From assembly GCA_043810285.1 (NCBI GenBank), contig JBDROH010000027.1, forward strand, positions 1-29,941: a DNA stretch of 29,941 bases. The letters are read 5' to 3'. The position numbers and the translations under genes are program-made. The stretch's first letter is position 1; each line of letters starts with the position of its first letter. This document shows positions 29,921 through 29,941 of the stretch, piece after piece. The notes under the pieces were generated by a model. It did no database searches. It saw only the letters and a list, made by a program, of their open reading frames with translations, and was not told the origin of the DNA. The stretch comes from JAGVXH01 sp043810285 (GTDB lineage: Archaea; Nanobdellota; Nanobdellia; Pacearchaeales; GW2011-AR1).

Positions 29921-29941
29921 CTTTCGTCCATTTTTTAGACA

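Noticed and set aside
1..29941. CRISPR array, rRNA genes or insertion sequences
   Set aside because: I saw no regularly spaced repeats of CRISPR type, no rRNA-like sequence and no transposase on either strand.

Overview
The window reads as a chromosomal segment of an AT-rich DPANN-type archaeon, most like Pacearchaeota/Woesearchaeota. This is inference from gene content, not a phylogeny. Support comes from ribosomal proteins found only in archaea and eukaryotes (eS4, eL19, eL32, eL40, stalk P1), aIF1, aIF5A, Taw1 and an archaeal AMP phosphorylase. Further support is the short DPANN-style uS14, many TATA-box promoters about 26 nt upstream of start codons (leaderless mRNAs), tRNAs without encoded CCA, and very compact spacing. 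Layout: (1) Positions 1-6009, plus strand, hold a cell-surface block. It has a large BspA/DUF285-repeat surface protein open at the left edge and split by a (CAAT)3 frameshift, whose C-terminal half ends in two helix-turn-helix-like repeats. A paralogous secreted protein and two membrane-anchored surface proteins follow. (2) Positions 6017-17552, minus strand, hold an uninterrupted S10-spc ribosomal supercluster of 22 r-protein genes plus aIF1, in the order uL3, uL4, uL23, uL2, uS19, uL22, uS3, uL29, aIF1, uS17, uL14, uL24, eS4, uL5, uS14, uS8, uL6, eL32, eL19, uL18, uS5, uL30, uL15. It is read from one recognisable promoter with a structured leader of about 110 nt. The rnp1 and secY genes expected in this neighbourhood are absent. 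(3) Positions 17700-22857 hold a divergent zinc-ribbon/GIY-YIG pair, an unknown protein, an AI-2E-family membrane protein, AMP phosphorylase, a membrane-anchored cyclophilin and a small membrane protein. (4) Positions 22870-24200 are gene-poor. They hold two class II tRNA-Ser genes flanked by tRNA fragments and direct repeats, a 17-residue lysine-rich microprotein, and a small membrane protein. (5) Positions 24202-25977, minus strand, hold the stalk operon uL1-uL10(P0)-P1. (6) Positions 26080-29765 hold a small unknown protein, Taw1 (wyosine synthesis on tRNA-Phe), a lysine-rich small protein, a site-2 protease homologue, and the aIF5A-eL40 pair. Most of the window therefore serves translation: ribosome assembly, initiation, elongation factor hypusination and tRNA supply or modification. 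Surface proteins, nucleotide salvage and membrane functions make up the rest. The most unusual signals are the surface-LRR-plus-HTH protein with its slip-prone frameshift, the repeat/palindrome array and leader hairpin at the r-protein promoter, and the tRNA-Ser locus with duplicated tRNA ends.
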